A DNA stretch of 64,000 nucleotides from Sphingomonadales bacterium. Its GTDB lineage: Bacteria > Pseudomonadota > Alphaproteobacteria > Sphingomonadales > Sphingomonadaceae. Below the pieces are notes generated by a model. That model saw only the letters and a list, made by a program, of their open reading frames with translations, searched no databases and was not told the origin of the DNA. The translations under genes were made by a program, and so were the position numbers. Every line of letters starts with the position of its first letter. Position 1 is the first letter of the stretch. The stretch covers positions 1 to 64,000 of the forward strand of contig JADKCA010000003.1 of assembly GCA_016714795.1 (NCBI GenBank), read 5' to 3'. Below are positions 24,673 to 32,748 of the stretch, one piece after another.

Positions 24673-25218
24673 ATGGCCAATGCGAGCAATCCGGGCGAAG
24701 GGGTGGTGACCTTGGCCGAACTGCGCGAATTTGCGAGCTTTTCGGCAGGCGCTCAACGCTATATCCGGCGCTCGCTCGATGTGGCCTATTTCCGCACAGA
24801 CGCGATTCAACTCTGGTCCCGCGACAAACGGGAAGCGGCCAGCATCATCGCTCAGTCCCGCCTCTATGCCGCTTTGCCAGACATTCGCACCACCATTCCC
24901 GATGATTGCGGGCTGGAAGGGCTTCCCGCCTTTCTGGGGCCGCTGTCCGCGCTCGCAGCCTTCGATCTGGGCCAGGAGCGTATCGACGGATTCGGCCCGT
25001 TCCGTTTCCTTTATGAACGCCTGCTGGGTGCAGGCGCACGGCCTTGGCTCCCGTCCGCCTTTTGCGGGGCGGCGGCCCTGCCCGACCTTCACCCCTGCCG
25101 CAGACGGATGCTGCTCCAGTCGATCAGCGAAGCGGCCGCCACTGCGCCCGGCTGGTCCGCCCGCGAACCATCCTTCTTCCCCGAATGGGTCGAAAAAGTC
25201 TCTGCCGCGACGGAGTGA
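24673..25218 (+). CDS. Hypothetical protein, divergent from the LytS/LytTR operon
   Basis: A 181-residue soluble protein with no signal peptide, membrane helix or motif I recognise. It starts MANASNPGEGVVTLAEL, is helical in the first third (LREFASFSAGAQRYIRRSL) and proline/aromatic-rich later (FFPEWVEKV at the end). AGGGGAC is five bases before the ATG. Because it shares an intergenic region with the kinase and its candidate LytTR sites, regulation by that system is plausible. A CtrA-type half-site TTAACCAT at 24621-24628 is also upstream. Confidence 0.6.
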   Translation: MANASNPGEGVVTLAELREFASFSAGAQRYIRRSLDVAYFRTDAIQLWSRDKREAASIIAQSRLYAALPDIRTTIPDDCGLEGLPAFLGPLSALAAFDLGQERIDGFGPFRFLYERLLGAGARPWLPSAFCGAAALPDLHPCRRRMLLQSISEAAATAPGWSAREPSFFPEWVEKVSAATE

Positions 25219-25298
25219 TTTGCACTTTGCGTCAGGCGCTCTTTTGAGGCAGTCTCTTCGCGTCTGATCGGATCGGACGCATAGGGGAGAGACTGACC

Positions 25299-25988
25299 AT
25301 GAACAATTTTCTGCTCGCGCTGGCGGCCTTTGTCGGCACGCATTTGCTGATGTCGCACCCGCTGCGCAAGCCGATGGTATCGGCCTTGGGCGAAAAGGGC
25401 TTTCAGGGCGTCTACTCGCTGATTTCCATCGTGACGTTCGTCTGGGTCATCTTCACCTTCCGGTCGACCACGGCCGATGCACCGGCCTTTGCCGTGAATG
25501 ACGGGATCTGGTGGGTCGCCACCGTTTCGATGCTGATCGGCTCGATCCTCTTTGCCGGCTCGCTGATCGGCAACCCCGCTTTGCCCCAGCCCGGTGCAGA
25601 CAAGCTGGCCGCAGCGCCCGCGCGCGGCGTTTTCGGCATTACCCGCCATCCGATGATGTGGGGTTTTGCATTCTGGGCCATCACCCATGCCTTGGCCAGC
25701 CCCACGCCGCGCGTGCTTGCGCTGACGGCGGCCATGGCGTTCCTCGCGCTCGCCGGTTCGCTGGGTCAGGATAAAAAGAAGGCCGCGCTGATGGGCGACG
25801 CCTGGCAGGGCTGGGTTTCCCGCACAGCGTTCGTGCCGTTTTCGGGCCAGCTGTCTGGCCGGATCAGCTGGGCCTCGGCTTGGCCGGGGCGGACGACATT
25901 GCTGCTCGGAACGCTGCTCTGGCTGGGAGCAAGCTGGGCGCATCCGTTGTTGGGGCAACCCGTCGCCGGCTTGTGGCGCTGGTTGTAA
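25299..25988 (+). CDS. NnrU family membrane protein
   Basis: A 229-residue protein with about six helices. HLLMSHPLRKPM at the N-terminus and GITRHPMMWGFAFWAITH in the middle are the histidine-bearing signatures of NnrU. The family is named from nitric-oxide-linked clusters and is also related to isoprenylcysteine methyltransferase-like and carotenoid-linked membrane proteins; its reaction is not settled. GGGGAGAG precedes the ATG at 25299. Its stop is 3 bases from that of ccmB on the other strand; no denitrification genes are in view. Confidence 0.85.
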   Translation: MNNFLLALAAFVGTHLLMSHPLRKPMVSALGEKGFQGVYSLISIVTFVWVIFTFRSTTADAPAFAVNDGIWWVATVSMLIGSILFAGSLIGNPALPQPGADKLAAAPARGVFGITRHPMMWGFAFWAITHALASPTPRVLALTAAMAFLALAGSLGQDKKKAALMGDAWQGWVSRTAFVPFSGQLSGRISWASAWPGRTTLLLGTLLWLGASWAHPLLGQPVAGLWRWL

Positions 25989-25991
25989 ACC

Positions 25992-26636
25992 CTAGCGCCG
26001 CATCGCCCGGATCGCCGCCCCCGCTGCAAAGGGCGTAAGCGCTGCAATGAACAGGGACGAGGCAGCGAGCAACTTCATGGCGGCACCACTGCCCGCCGTC
26101 AGGCTACCCGCGCCAAAGATCAGCACCGGCACCGCCAGCGGCAGCATCAGCAAACCCGCCAAAGCCCCGGCGCGCGGCAGTCCCGCCGTCAGGCTCGCCA
26201 CCAGCAGGCCCAACGCGGCGAGCGCGGGTGTACCAAGCGCAAGCCCGGCCTCCAGCCGCCACAGCGTCTCTCCGTCAATCCGCACCAGTGCTGCTGCCGG
26301 GATTGCCGCCAGCATCAAAGGCGGCGCAAAGCTGAGCCAGTGCGCAATCAGCTTGGCACTCGCCACGCCTTCATCGCTGATGCCACGCACCGCAAGTTGA
26401 TCGAGCACGCCCGATTCCGCATCGGGCTGGATCAGCCGATCAACCGGAAGCAAAGCGGCCAGCAACGCCGCCACCCACAGCACGCCACCGCCCGTGCGCG
26501 CCAGCAATTTGGCATCCGGCCCGACGCCGAACGGATAGAGGATCGCCACCAGCATGAAAAAGACCACAGGCAGCCAAAGGCCGCCGTTCCACGCCAGTCG
26601 CACATCACGGCGGACAAGAGCGAGCCAGAGGCTCAT
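25992..26636 (-). CDS. ccmB: Heme exporter protein CcmB
   Basis: A 214-residue inner-membrane protein with six hydrophobic helices, the permease partner of CcmA in cytochrome c maturation (system I). LIQPDAESGVLDQLAVRG is the conserved cytoplasmic loop of CcmB. Its start overlaps the ccmA stop by four bases. Together with CcmC it is needed to release holo-CcmE; ccmC and later genes are not in the window, so the ccm genes are split in this genome. Confidence 0.92.
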   Translation of the reverse strand: MSLWLALVRRDVRLAWNGGLWLPVVFFMLVAILYPFGVGPDAKLLARTGGGVLWVAALLAALLPVDRLIQPDAESGVLDQLAVRGISDEGVASAKLIAHWLSFAPPLMLAAIPAAALVRIDGETLWRLEAGLALGTPALAALGLLVASLTAGLPRAGALAGLLMLPLAVPVLIFGAGSLTAGSGAAMKLLAASSLFIAALTPFAAGAAIRAMRR

Positions 26637-27217
26637 GCGCCGATCCTCACATCCTGCGCGCCGGGCAAGGCAAGCGGCTGGTGAGACACGGCAAGAACGA
26701 TGCCACCTGCTGCGCGGTGCGCGGCCATCGCCGCCTCCAGCAGCGGGATCGACGCCGTGTCCAGACCATTGCCAGGCTCATCAAGCAGCCAGATGTCTGC
26801 ACCCGATGCCAGCACCCGCGCCAGGCTGGCGCGCTTGCGCTGCCCGGTGGAAAGCATCCGCACCGGAACGGGAGCGAGATGAGGGATGGCGAGCGCATCA
26901 AGCGCAGTGGCGACGGCATCTGCCCCCTGCCCGTCCAGCCCTGTCCAGAAGGAGAGCGCATCACCCAATGGCGCCCCGTTATCCAGCGCCAGCGACTCGT
27001 TGCTGAGCGCCAGACGGCCGCTCACGGTCAATTGGCCCTCCGCCACCGGCAGCAAGCCTGCAATCATCCGGGTCAGGCTGGATTTGCCCGCACCGTTCGG
27101 ACCGGTCACAAGCGCCGCATCTCCGGGCTCCAGCGCGAAGGACAGGCCGGAAAAGAGCCTCCGCCCCCCGCGATCCAGCGCACAATCGTGCAACACCAGT
27201 TGACCAGCCCCTGCCAT
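26633..27217 (-). CDS. ccmA: Heme exporter ATP-binding protein CcmA
   Basis: A 194-residue ABC ATPase, short as usual for CcmA. Walker A is GPNGAGKSS (39-47), the signature loop LSTGQRKRASLARVL, Walker B IWLLDEP, and the switch His lies in AVSHQPL. It drives holo-CcmE release with CcmB and CcmC. The start MAGAGQLVLHD at 27217 is chosen over a frame 26 codons longer that would read into the upstream divergent gene's control region. It overlaps ccmB by ATGA. Confidence 0.93.
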   Translation of the reverse strand: MAGAGQLVLHDCALDRGGRRLFSGLSFALEPGDAALVTGPNGAGKSSLTRMIAGLLPVAEGQLTVSGRLALSNESLALDNGAPLGDALSFWTGLDGQGADAVATALDALAIPHLAPVPVRMLSTGQRKRASLARVLASGADIWLLDEPGNGLDTASIPLLEAAMAAHRAAGGIVLAVSHQPLALPGAQDVRIGA

Positions 27218-27255
27218 TTGGCTGACATAGAGCAGAAACGAGGAGAGGCAAGGCG

Positions 27256-27546
27256 ATGATCGAACAGTTGACCAGTGAAGAGCGCACCGCCGCACTCGAT
27301 GAGCTGGGTGAATGGGACTATGATGATGCGCGTGATGCCATCACCCGCCAGTTCCTGTTCAAGGATTTTTCCGAAGCCTTTGCCTTCATGACGCGGGTGG
27401 CGCTGCTCGCAGAGGTGCGCGATCATCATCCCGAATGGTCCAATGTGTGGAACCGGGTCGACATTCTCCTCACCACCCATGACGCAGGCGGCCTCTCCCG
27501 TCGCGATGTCGGCATGGCGCGCGCCATCGACGCGCTGGTGGATTGA
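27256..27546 (+). CDS. phhB: Pterin-4a-carbinolamine dehydratase
   Basis: A 96-residue DCoH/PhhB protein. The active-site motif is EVRDHHPEWSN, with His57 and His58, and His75 in LTTHDAGG completes it. The enzyme recycles the tetrahydropterin cofactor of aromatic amino-acid hydroxylases, and in bacteria without those it also acts in molybdopterin or folate side reactions. GAGGAGAGG precedes the ATG. It is the first gene of a tight run with the isomerase and crotonase genes (gap 5 bases, then 4-base overlap). Confidence 0.93.
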   Translation: MIEQLTSEERTAALDELGEWDYDDARDAITRQFLFKDFSEAFAFMTRVALLAEVRDHHPEWSNVWNRVDILLTTHDAGGLSRRDVGMARAIDALVD

Positions 27547-27551
27547 GCCAC

Positions 27552-28172
27552 ATGTCCGGACCCCGCATCGAATTCTTCTTCGATCTTTCCAGCCCCTGGA
27601 CCTATCTGGCCTTCACCAACATCCAGAAGCGCGCGGCTTGCGTGGATGCCGGAATCATCTGGCGGCCCCTTCTGGTGGGGGGTGTGTTCAATGCCGTGAA
27701 CCCGGCCCTTTATGCCGCACGGGAGAATATGGATTCGCCGCGCATGAAACATTCGGGCAAAATCCTGAAGGACTGGGCGGCCTGGAGCGGGCTCTCCCTC
27801 GATTTCCCCTCTCCGCATCACCCCGCCAAAAGCGTCAACGCGATGCGCATGGCCTGCGTGCTGGAAGAAGAACAGGTTGCGCTCCACGCTTTCGCGACAG
27901 CAGCGTTCGAAGCCTATTTCCTGCGTGCGGAAAATCTCGATGACCCCGAAGTGCTGGTAGCGGCGGCGAACAGCGTCGGGCTTGATGGTGCCGCGCTGCG
28001 TGACGCGTCCACCACCGATGCCAACAAGGCGAAGCTGCGCGCCAATACCGATGAAGTCATCGCGCGCGGCGGTTTTGGCTCGCCTTCCATCTTCGTCGAC
28101 AAGGACGATCTCTATTTCGGCAATGATCAACTGCCGCTCGTTGAATTTGCACTGAAAGGAAAACACTCATGA
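27552..28172 (+). CDS. 2-hydroxychromene-2-carboxylate isomerase family (DsbA/GST-kappa fold)
   Basis: A 206-residue thioredoxin-fold protein. FFFDLSSPWTYLAF holds the serine that binds glutathione in the kappa class, and GGFGSPSIFVDKDDLYFGNDQ is the conserved C-terminal loop. Known members isomerise 2-hydroxychromene-2-carboxylate in naphthalene breakdown, but many homologues sit outside that pathway, as here. The ATG at 27552 is preferred to an upstream TTG. It overlaps the following gene by four bases, so the two are coupled. Confidence 0.85.
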   Translation: MSGPRIEFFFDLSSPWTYLAFTNIQKRAACVDAGIIWRPLLVGGVFNAVNPALYAARENMDSPRMKHSGKILKDWAAWSGLSLDFPSPHHPAKSVNAMRMACVLEEEQVALHAFATAAFEAYFLRAENLDDPEVLVAAANSVGLDGAALRDASTTDANKAKLRANTDEVIARGGFGSPSIFVDKDDLYFGNDQLPLVEFALKGKHS

Positions 28173-28984
28173 ATGACCGCGTTTCCATCACCATGCTGGA
28201 AGACGGCATTGCCGACGTCCGCCTGATCCGCACCGACAAGATGAACGCGCTCGATCCCGCCATGTTTGCCGGCATCAATGATGCGATTGCGGAACTCGGC
28301 CAGACCAAGGGGCTCCGCGTTGTCGTTCTGTCCGGCGAAGGCCGCGCCTTTTGTGCCGGGCTGGATCTGTCTGCGATGAAGTCCGGCGGATCGCCGGTCG
28401 AAAAGGGCAAGAGCACGTCGGGCAATGATCTTGCGTCTCGCAGCCATGGCAAGGCCAATTCGGCGCAGCATGTGGCCTGGGGTTGGCGCGAGTTGCCGGT
28501 TCCGGTGATTGCCGCCGCGCATGGTGTGGCGTTCGGCGGCGGCTTCCAGATCTTTTCCGGGGCAGATATCCGCATCATCCATCCGGATACGCGGTGCGCA
28601 ATCATGGAGCTGAAATGGGGTTTGGTGCCCGACATGGCAGGCTTTGCGCTGTGGCGGACGATGGTGCGCGACGATGTGCTGCGCGAATACACCTATACCA
28701 ATCGCGAGTTCAACGGCACCGAAGCCGCGCGACTGGGCTTTGCGACCCATCTGTCCGACGTGCCCTATCAGCACGCCATGGAACTGGCCAAGGTCATCGC
28801 CAACAAGAACCCGCACGCCATCCGCGCCTCCAAGCGCATCGCCAATCTGACCGCACACGCCGATGATGCAACCGTTCTGCTCGCCGAAAGCGAAGAGCAG
28901 ATCGAAATCATGGGCACGCCCAACCAGCGCGAATCGGTGATGGCGGAAATGGAACGCCGCAAGCCCGTCTTCACAGACGTATAA
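28169..28984 (+). CDS. Enoyl-CoA hydratase/isomerase (crotonase family)
   Basis: A 271-residue crotonase. The oxyanion-hole segments are GEGRAFCAGLDLSAM (about 56-70) and AAHGVAFGGGFQIFSGADIRI. The second catalytic position reads ELKWGLVPDMAG, with Asp rather than the hydratase Glu, so an isomerase or other crotonase reaction is possible. Substrate unknown. It is the last gene of the phhB run and is followed by a 10-bp hairpin. Confidence 0.88.
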   Translation: MNDRVSITMLEDGIADVRLIRTDKMNALDPAMFAGINDAIAELGQTKGLRVVVLSGEGRAFCAGLDLSAMKSGGSPVEKGKSTSGNDLASRSHGKANSAQHVAWGWRELPVPVIAAAHGVAFGGGFQIFSGADIRIIHPDTRCAIMELKWGLVPDMAGFALWRTMVRDDVLREYTYTNREFNGTEAARLGFATHLSDVPYQHAMELAKVIANKNPHAIRASKRIANLTAHADDATVLLAESEEQIEIMGTPNQRESVMAEMERRKPVFTDV

Positions 28985-29002
28985 GCGGTCTGAAGTGCCG
29001 TC

Positions 29003-29034
29003 TCGCGCCGCTCTCAGCATGACGAGCGGCGCGA
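29003..29034. repeat. 10-bp perfect hairpin after the crotonase gene
   Basis: TCGCGCCGCT (29003-29012) and AGCGGCGCGA (29025-29034) are exact inverted repeats with a 12-base loop. There is no T run, so it is either a weak transcription stop or a dispersed palindromic element; GCGTCATTCCGG nearby (about 29085-29096) also resembles such elements. Confidence 0.4.
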
Positions 29035-29099
29035 TTCCGGCCCGCTGACATTGGTTTGGGTCGACACGAGCTCCGGTTCGCGTCGCGTCATTCCGGAAT

Positions 29100-29966
29100 T
29101 TACTGCCTGTCTCCATTCAGAACCGGCATGGTGAGAGCGATAGTCAGGGGCATCACAGGCCCTGTGTCTCCATCCACTTGAACCGGCTGATCTCCCGGCC
29201 CGCTGATCCGCAATGCGGCGCAGGTGCGCAGCATGATCGTGCCGCCTTCGCGGACCCGCCCGGTCAGCACCCGCAGCATGAACGCAACAAAATCCCGCCG
29301 TCGTGCGCGTTTGAGCAACACCAGATGGAGATCGGACATAGCCAGTCGCGCGCGCGGCGCAAACTGCCACGGCCCGGCGAAATAGCGCCCTTTCGCGACA
29401 TAGACCGCCTCGCACGCGAGCCGCTCGCCCTCAAGCTCGACCGTCAATTCGGGTCGCGTCCAGTTCAGCGCAACTTTGAGCAAGGCGGCACCATAGGCCA
29501 GCCGCCCGATCTTCGCCTTGAGTGGCTCGGAGACCGCCGCCACCGCGCGCGCATCCGGCCCGATGCTCAGACATGCAACAAAATGTGTGTCATTCAACGC
29601 CACCGGATGCAGCCGCCGCGCTGCGCCATCCTGCGCAACATGGCGCGCGAACGCTTCCGGCTCGGTCGGCGTCTGCCATTCACGCGCGACCAGATTGATC
29701 GTGCCCGCCGGATAGATGCTGAAACCCGGCGCGCTCCCTTCCTTGACCAAGGCCGAAACCACATGGCGGACGGTCCCGTCTCCACCCGCCACGCACACAT
29801 GCTGCGCACCATCCAGCAGCGAAAAGGGGTGCGTGGGTGAAGAATGGGTCGCCACAACCGCGAACCCCTGCCCTTCCAACGCAGCAATTAATGCGGCGAT
29901 GCGCGCCGGATCATGGTTGCCGGAAGCGGGGTTGTGAACGAGCTGGAGCAGAGGGCGATCTGTCAT
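29100..29966 (-). CDS. Diacylglycerol/lipid kinase family protein
   Basis: A 288-residue kinase of the DagK/YegS type. LVHNPASGNHDP is the first nucleotide-binding loop and CVAGGDGTVRHVV (58-70) the GGDGT catalytic loop; IYPAGTINLVARE follows the usual G-T-xN pattern. It would phosphorylate diacylglycerol, sphingosine-like or other membrane lipids; sphingomonads carry glycosphingolipids, so a long-chain base kinase is possible but not shown. It is divergently placed from map with an 80-base intergenic region. Confidence 0.9.
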   Translation of the reverse strand: MTDRPLLQLVHNPASGNHDPARIAALIAALEGQGFAVVATHSSPTHPFSLLDGAQHVCVAGGDGTVRHVVSALVKEGSAPGFSIYPAGTINLVAREWQTPTEPEAFARHVAQDGAARRLHPVALNDTHFVACLSIGPDARAVAAVSEPLKAKIGRLAYGAALLKVALNWTRPELTVELEGERLACEAVYVAKGRYFAGPWQFAPRARLAMSDLHLVLLKRARRRDFVAFMLRVLTGRVREGGTIMLRTCAALRISGPGDQPVQVDGDTGPVMPLTIALTMPVLNGDRQ

Positions 29967-30045
29967 GACACCAGGATAGCCGCACTGTCCATCGCCGCAA
30001 GTGCTCCCTCTCGCCTTTCCGCGCCGGATCGGCTATCCGGCGCGG

Positions 30046-30873
30046 ATGACCGATTATCAGACCGTCACCGACGCCACGACCCCCACCCGCAATGGCGCGA
30101 TCAAGCTGCATGGGCCGGAAGGCTTTGAAGGGATGCGCAAGGCAGGCCGCCTTGCTGCGGAAACCCTTGATGCTCTGGTTCCGTTCATCACCCCCGGCAT
30201 CACCACCGAAGAGATTGATGATCTGGTGCGGAAGATGACGCTGGATGCGGGTGCCATTCCGGCGACACTCAACTATCGCGGCTATACGCATAGCTGCTGC
30301 ACGTCGATCAACCATGTCGTCTGTCACGGCATTCCAGGGCCGAAAAAGCTTCAGGACGGGGACATTGTGAATGTCGATGTCACGCCCATCGTCGATGGCT
30401 GGCACGGCGATTCCAACCGCACCTATCTGGTCGGCAGCGTGCCCATCAAGGCGCGGAGACTGGTGGAAGTCACTTATGAAGCCATGATGCGCGGGATCGA
30501 GCAAGCCAAGCCCGGCAACCGCCTGGGCGATATTGCGCACGCCATCCAGAGCCATGCCGAAAAGCATCGTTATGGCGTAGTGCGCGATTTCTGCGGACAT
30601 GGCATCGGCCGCCTGTTCCACGATGCACCCGAGGTCATCCATGCCGGTCGCCCCGGCACCGGGCCGGAGCTGCGCCCCGGCATGTTCTTCACCATCGAGC
30701 CGATGATCAACATTGGCCGTGCCGACACCAAGGTGCTGGATGATGGCTGGACGGCGGTGACGCGCGACCGAAGCCTTTCGGCCCAGTTCGAACACACTAT
30801 CGGCATCACCGAAGATGGCTGCGAGATCTTCACGGCCAGCCCCAAGGGCCTGCATTGCCCGCCTTGGGCATAA
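30046..30873 (+). CDS. map: Methionine aminopeptidase, type I
   Basis: A 275-residue metalloprotease that removes N-terminal methionine. The five metal ligands are visible: Asp111 and Asp122 (NVDVT, HGDSNRTY), His185 (GHGIGRLFH), Glu218 (FTIEPMIN) and Glu249 (AQFEHTIGIT), with His94 in CHGIP. An N-terminal tail of about 25 residues precedes the catalytic core. The start MTDYQTV at 30046 is preferred to one 15 codons upstream. No ribosome site is clear. Confidence 0.95.
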   Translation: MTDYQTVTDATTPTRNGAIKLHGPEGFEGMRKAGRLAAETLDALVPFITPGITTEEIDDLVRKMTLDAGAIPATLNYRGYTHSCCTSINHVVCHGIPGPKKLQDGDIVNVDVTPIVDGWHGDSNRTYLVGSVPIKARRLVEVTYEAMMRGIEQAKPGNRLGDIAHAIQSHAEKHRYGVVRDFCGHGIGRLFHDAPEVIHAGRPGTGPELRPGMFFTIEPMINIGRADTKVLDDGWTAVTRDRSLSAQFEHTIGITEDGCEIFTASPKGLHCPPWA

Positions 30874-30974
30874 ACGCACCGATCCGCGAATCTCTCGCAG
30901 TTGCAGCATAGTTGTTGCGCCGCACCCCTGCACCATGCTAGGGGCCATCCATTCTGGATGGAAAGAACAGATCC

Positions 30975-31547
30975 ATGGGACGGACGCGCAAAAAGGGTGA
31001 GGCGGGAGCCCCCGTTGTCATCAAGAAATATGCCAATCGCAGGCTCTACAACACGGAAACCTCCAGCTACATCACGCTCGACAATCTCGCAGCCATGGTG
31101 CGCGAAGGCCGCGAATTCGCCGTGCAAGATGCCAAGAGCGGCGACGACATCACCCATAGCGTGCTGACCCAGATCATCGTGGATAGCGAATCGCGCGGCC
31201 AGACGATGCTGCCGGCCGGCTTCCTGCGCCAGATCATCTCGCTATATGGCGATGCGATGCAGCCCTCCGTTCCGCACTATCTGGAAGCGGCGATGCAGTC
31301 TTTCCGCGCCAATCAGGGCCAGTTCCGCCAGATGGTGGACAAGGCGCTGGATGTGTCTCCCTTTGGCGAAATGGCCAAACAGCAATTGCATTTGATTGAA
31401 GGCGCGTTTCGCGGCCTCGTCCCTGGCGCTGCGGCATCCGGCGCAGCGGAACCCGCCAAGCAGAAGCCCGCCGACAAAGATGATCTTGCATCGCTCAAGG
31501 CCGAAATGGCGGCGCTCAAGGCCAAGCTGGACCGGCTGGACAACTGA
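30975..31547 (+). CDS. phaR: Polyhydroxyalkanoate synthesis repressor PhaR
   Basis: A 190-residue PhaR. The DNA/PHB-binding N-terminal domain has VIKKYANRRLYNTETSSYITL-type sequence at residues 15-35 and continues to about 75; the middle (LRQIISLYGDAMQPSVPHYLEAAM) is the accumulation-regulator domain, and the C-terminus is an Ala/Lys coiled coil. PhaR represses phasin and its own gene until PHB granules titrate it. No other pha gene is in the window. CCATCC/GGATGG arms at 30953-30969 just upstream could be a self-operator. Confidence 0.95.
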   Translation: MGRTRKKGEAGAPVVIKKYANRRLYNTETSSYITLDNLAAMVREGREFAVQDAKSGDDITHSVLTQIIVDSESRGQTMLPAGFLRQIISLYGDAMQPSVPHYLEAAMQSFRANQGQFRQMVDKALDVSPFGEMAKQQLHLIEGAFRGLVPGAAASGAAEPAKQKPADKDDLASLKAEMAALKAKLDRLDN

Positions 31548-31707
31548 CCTTCGGACAATGTGAAACACGCTGTTCACCTTTGTTGGCGGCCTGTTAACCC
31601 GCCTCAAGATTTGCCTAACGCCCTGTAAACTCTGTTTTTACGCGCTTCCTATAGAGACTGTCCCCAACATGGCTCCATTCAGCGGATGCCATGCGCAAAG
31701 GGATATT

Positions 31708-32379
31708 ATGAGCGCGATTGCAAAACACACGGCCAATGGGGCCAACGCCACCAATCTCGTGGCCGCACTCGTGCGCGCCGAGGGGTCGTCCAGCCACGCA
31801 TATACGGGCTCTTTCGAGCTGCTGGCGGGCAAACATGCTTCGCGCAATCTGGCCGATGCCGTTCACCACATCTGCATCCTCCACGGTCGTCACCCTGGCG
31901 TCGCAGATCATGCCGCGAATCGCACCACGCATGATGACGCGCGCAGCTGGCTGATCGACACGGTGGACGGGTTCATCCGCGAACGGACATTTCTCACCCG
32001 GCTGGTTGTCGCCGCGGGCCCCTTGCCCAGCACGCCGGCCCAGTCTGAAGCAGAAGCGGCTGTGAATGGCCAGCGCCATGCCATCGACATGCTGGCCCAG
32101 TCGGACCGAGCCGGTTGCGCATTGGGTGCAGCGCTCGCGCTGGTGCTGGACTGGCACGCCATTCGCGGCATTGTCGATGTGGCCGCCGGTCGCTTCGGCA
32201 TCGAGGCGCCAACCATTGCCATGCCGTCCGTGCAGGAAACGGTTGATCTGGCCAACAAGGTGGCGACATCGCTGCCGGTCGAGCGCGCCATGTCTTTCGG
32301 CGCGCAGCAATTGCTGGCCCAGCATCGCGGCTTGTGGGATCTTCTCGAAGCCCGTCAGCTTGCCCGCAGCGATTATTGA
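31708..32379 (+). CDS. Conserved hypothetical protein, mostly helical
   Basis: A 223-residue soluble protein with no recognised motif. It is rich in Ala, His and Asp (HHICILHGRHPGVADHAAN, TLDWHAIRG-like segments) and could be a mainly alpha-helical bundle. Similar unannotated proteins exist in sphingomonads from memory, but I give no family name. The start at 31708 has AAAGGGA four to five bases upstream; an earlier ATG at 31669 follows a TATAGA box and is the alternative. Confidence 0.6.
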   Translation: MSAIAKHTANGANATNLVAALVRAEGSSSHAYTGSFELLAGKHASRNLADAVHHICILHGRHPGVADHAANRTTHDDARSWLIDTVDGFIRERTFLTRLVVAAGPLPSTPAQSEAEAAVNGQRHAIDMLAQSDRAGCALGAALALVLDWHAIRGIVDVAAGRFGIEAPTIAMPSVQETVDLANKVATSLPVERAMSFGAQQLLAQHRGLWDLLEARQLARSDY

Positions 32380-32615
32380 TCCATCTATTCGGCACTTTCG
32401 CTTGAACACGCGCCTCGCAACCAACACCGATTAACAGCGTTACAACGATTTTTTCGTACTCACCCGGATAACCATGTCCCACTCACCGGGACCATGTGAT
32501 GATCCTGCGAGAGTGATTTGAGCTGCATGGGTCTTGGCCGCAAGATCTTCGGGCGCAGAGGTTTTACCGAAAGGACATTGTCAGTCGCTCTCGCCCGGAT
32601 AGCAGGCAGAAAAGC

Positions 32616-32690
32616 TGGTGACCCCTACGGGAATCGAACCCGTGTTTCAGCCGTGAAAGGGCCGCGTCCTAACCGCTAGACGAAGGGGCC
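32616..32690 (-). tRNA. tRNA-Glu (anticodon TTC)
   Basis: On the minus strand the 75-base sequence begins GGCCCCTTCGTCTAG and ends GTAGGGGTCACCA with the CCA encoded. The anticodon loop CCTTTCACG gives TTC, the T-loop is GGTTCGATTCC, and the D-arm has TCTAGCGGTTAGGA. Acceptor arms GGCCCCT and AGGGGTC pair with one G-U. Confidence 0.97.
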
Positions 32691-32706
32691 GCCGAAGCGA
32701 GCCGCG

Positions 32707-32734
32707 CCATTAGCAAAGATCGTGGCGCGGTCAA
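32707..32734 (-). promoter_or_regulatory. Promoter of tRNA-Glu, overlapping an 8-bp inverted repeat
   Basis: On the minus strand TTGACC (32729-32734) and TAATGG (32707-32712) are spaced by 16 bases, just upstream of the tRNA. CCGCGCCA and TGGCGCGG (32702-32709 and 32723-32730) form a perfect stem that may end recJ transcripts. Confidence 0.5.
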
Positions 32735-32748
32735 GCGTTCATTCGCAT

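Noticed and set aside
32527..32676. Short open frame encoding MGLGRKIFGRRGFTERTL running into the tRNA
   Set aside because: Its second half is the antisense translation of tRNA-Glu (GNRTRVS-type sequence), a well-known false gene; no ribosome site.
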